In this document: piece by piece, positions 61,201 to 64,000 of the stretch
Numbering within the stretch: position 1 is the stretch's first letter
Layout of the letters: every line of letters begins with the position of its first letter
Position numbers and translations under genes: made by a program
Notes under the pieces: generated by a model
Databases searched by the model: none
What the model was told of the DNA's origin: nothing
What the model saw: only the letters and a program-made list of their open reading frames with translations
Origin: Rotaria macrura
Taxonomy: Eukaryota; Rotifera; Eurotatoria; Philodinida; Philodinidae
Assembly (NCBI GenBank): GCA_900239685.1
Contig: OENT01000650.1
Span: 2,189-66,188 of the forward strand
Reading direction: 5' to 3'
Length of the DNA stretch: 64,000 bases

Positions 61201-64000
61201 AATAAAAAAACGAACGAGAGATAGTGAGCATGCAAACGAGTACTTTTCTGTTTGTATAAAGTCAGTTGTTTTCTTGTATTAATGAACCATTCGTAATTGA
61301 TTTCATGTATTTTCCTAACGTAAAATATCTCGTGTCCTTCTATTTTGTCTGAATGACATATTCTAAAAAGACTTTTGATTCAATCATTCATTCCTTGCTA
61401 TAGCATCTGCTTTTGCTTGCACCTAAATCTGCAACTATAAACTCGGCAGTGGTTCATGATTGATTTTTGCGGAATTCTAAACTGTTGGTAGTCTATATTT
61501 TAAAATAACGTTCGATGCAATAGAATTGATAATATTTTAAATTCAGTTCATCGTTTTGATGAGAAAAAACCTAAAACTAACTATTAAATACATTTCCGTT
61601 GGTATCAATCATGATTCGATTTATAGTGGTCACGATTCAATAGCACAGACTCTACAAATCACATCATTGAATTTATACTGGTCGATATACGGGAACCCAT
61701 TATCATTTATATAAATTAATTATTCTATTCCAGGTTTTTCAAGATCTATGAGGAAAAAACGTTAATGAAAGAGTAGCGACGGAATCAGCAGTTCCTGCTA
61801 TAATTCTTCAGTGAAATAAAGACTATTATCCCAAGTAATAATGTTCTATATCGTTAAACAGAAGCTTTTTAGGAGCTGAAGAGTCACGCTGAACAGTCAC
61901 CCCGTCAAAATTGCATGACTATTATTTTCGACAGACCCACCTCCACTTTAGATACTTTGATTGAAATTCTATTCCTACAAAAAAACTATAAGTATCAAAT
62001 TGAGTTTCAAAACTCGATTATTAATCTAACTCCTTCAACCAAAGAGGTCTCAGTTTTTAAAAATTTATAAAAATATGTTTGTTTTCGCAAGATAAGATCT
62101 CTCTTGTGCGAAAGAATCAGAGATAACAATTTTTGTAGAGTCTAAACAAGATAATGCAGCTACAAAGTCGTGCTTATACAGTAATTGACAAACACACTAA
62201 CAGTAATATATTAGTATAGTAATGCATCGATGTTGATTATTAAAAAAAACTATTCCATTTTAGTTATGAATGGTATACTCCTACATTATCAATGTTTAAA
62301 AGTGCTAGATGATGTGTAGAATTCTCGTTAATATGCACCTTGGAAAGTTTTATCGTAAATGAAATACGCAAAATTCAATAGCAGATGATAGAAGCATAGT
62401 TTTAATGAAAATCACAGAAGACTTTGTATAAATAGTCACTACTTAGCTTACGTTTCATTAATATTTTGTAAGACATTCGATATGTATGTTGATATTCATA
62501 TTGTATGATAGCAGGAATGAAAAGATTCTATGCCCAAAAGAAAACTCTAACATTGATAACTCTTTTCCTATTAAACCCACAGTTTAAGTAGCAATTTATT
62601 TAAGTCCGACAATATTTTGCTATTTGATTCCAGTAGAATAAAACCATTCTGTTTTCAAGATCTAAATAAAAATCCATATCAAATATATTTGAATGAGTCA
62701 GTCTTCAAGCAGATTTTTGTTAAGAACTTCTTTCGATAGCGATTGACATTGACAAAAATATTTATTCTTGTACTCATTTCAATTAATCACAGATCAATAC
62801 ATTGGAATATACAAATATACCAACGATCAATCTCGTCAATATTGTTTTGGATTTGCTTTGAGTAAGATTTTTTATTGTATGATATTACATGATCGTAAAT
62901 AGAAATTTACATACTTTAAAACATTTATTATTGATTTAGCCTTCAATCTTTCATCCTACAAGCGAACACCTTCACTTGACTTATGAATCAAATTTTGCGT
63001 CACATTGACGTATCAAACACGTTCGAAAGAAAAATGTTTCTATCCTTCATTTTTCTTTCTTTTTCGTTCAGGTAGGTTGTCAACGCTTTCAAGTGGAGTT
63101 TTTTCATTAGAAACAAAAACAAACTCGTTTATGACCAACTAGTGGTGATGCGAAAAACGGCTAGTATTAAAAAGTGACTTGTTCGAGAAAAAAAAACATC
63201 TCTTTAAAGATCTATACAAATGTGCATTGGTTTTACTGTTTGCCCTACTACACTTTTATTTTCGATTAAACTTATGTTGAGAAGAGAAAAATATCCACAA
63301 AGGTCTGCAATAGTTTAATCTATACCAGTTTTATTACTTTATTACAATAGCTGTTAATAGATGAAAAGGATTTCATGAGAACACTTTTTTTTGTGACATA
63401 CATTAATGCCATCTATTTCGTCAAGTTGAAACAATCTCTTAATAGACAAGCGACGCATGCTTATATGTATTATAAGAACGTCAGCAGAAAAAAAAGAGCC
63501 AGTGATTTTATCGTGCAACTTGGAAAATACCTAGTAGATGTTCGTAATGTATTCATGCAAACGCCTCAATAATATGTCGTTATCATAATTGTCAATTATT
63601 TTTTCTTAATTCAATCATCAACATATCGAATTTTAAGAAAAATAAGACAAAGAGATATTATTTTCTTAATCAGCTGTTTAACAACACACGTTCACAGGTA
63701 AACAATCTATCCAATCAATAGAATACTATGTTCGCCTTCACAAAAATGTTCTATTTAACACATAAATGCATTGATGAAAATTTCTTACCAATCATATAAC
63801 TATGTTAACCATTTGTCCACCAGTTGTCGCTAGTACATCCGCTTTGTGCTGTAAGTTATGCATGCACGATCGGTCGGGTGTGTGTATACAACAATCCGGA
63901 ATAAATATTTGTTGCCAATATGTGTTCATAATGAACAAAAACTTGAATAAAACGTTTCTAAGAGTTGTGTATAAATTCACTTGAATAAAAATAGTCTTCT
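55229..64000. other. Long intergenic stretch, no gene seen
   Basis: 8.8 kb of AT-rich DNA. ORFs of 60-80 codons on both strands (for example 55676-55906, 58851-59093, 60848-61090, 63375-63572) show no domain, no flanking splice pattern and often overlap on opposite strands. A (TA) run is at about 56020-56040. I found no tRNA, terminal-repeat pair or tandem array by eye. Confidence 0.5.

Noticed and set aside
1-64000. CRISPR arrays, bacterial operons and ribosome binding sites
   Set aside because: No regularly spaced direct repeats exist, and the genes have spliceosomal introns, so this is nuclear eukaryotic DNA.

Overview
The window is AT-rich metazoan DNA. Genes are split by short GT-AG introns, mostly about 50-80 bp, and the proteins are animal-type. 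Compact genes, many non-autonomous DNA transposons, a worn LINE and a probable horizontally acquired peptidase gene fit a rotifer, possibly a bdelloid. That placement is inference, because no rRNA or marker gene is present.

The left third (3.6-22.7 kb) is gene-dense. A secreted CAP-domain protein gene (+) is followed by three genes on the minus strand: eIF3m, CBL (Cbl-N, SH2, RING and proline-rich tail) and a DHHC palmitoyltransferase of the ZDHHC3/7 type. Three genes on the plus strand follow: an SLC25A15-like ornithine carrier, WDR24 (GATOR2 subunit) and RAB30. Spacing is tight. The palmitoyltransferase and the carrier diverge from only 191 bp, and the co-directional neighbours lie about 240-330 bp apart. 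The genes act in separate housekeeping or signalling roles (translation initiation, receptor ubiquitination, Golgi palmitoylation and trafficking, mitochondrial ornithine transport, amino-acid sensing by mTORC1) and do not form one pathway.

The middle (24-50 kb) is a repeat-rich block. It holds a GC-rich CCGGAA-word element with an assembly gap, next to a degenerate Jockey/CR1-like LINE, and then a possible small single-TM protein. A worn transposase-like gene at 33.0-38.0 kb is interrupted by a stack of short elements. Each of these elements has its own terminal repeats and several are filled with a private short word (GGATCCG, CCGTATAC, GATTTGG). A C-tract foldback element, two copies of an AACAGCTGAT MITE, a roughly 790-bp foldback and a hAT-type MITE with a perfect 8-bp target duplication follow.

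The right part (50-64 kb) holds an unrecognised five-exon gene of 304 residues, with a tandem duplication in an intron and a broken copy of one exon downstream. Next come a perfect 117-bp inverted repeat around a 24-N gap and an M35 (deuterolysin-type) metallopeptidase pseudogene with an in-frame stop, a frameshift and a lost zinc ligand. I see nothing convincing in the last 8.7 kb.
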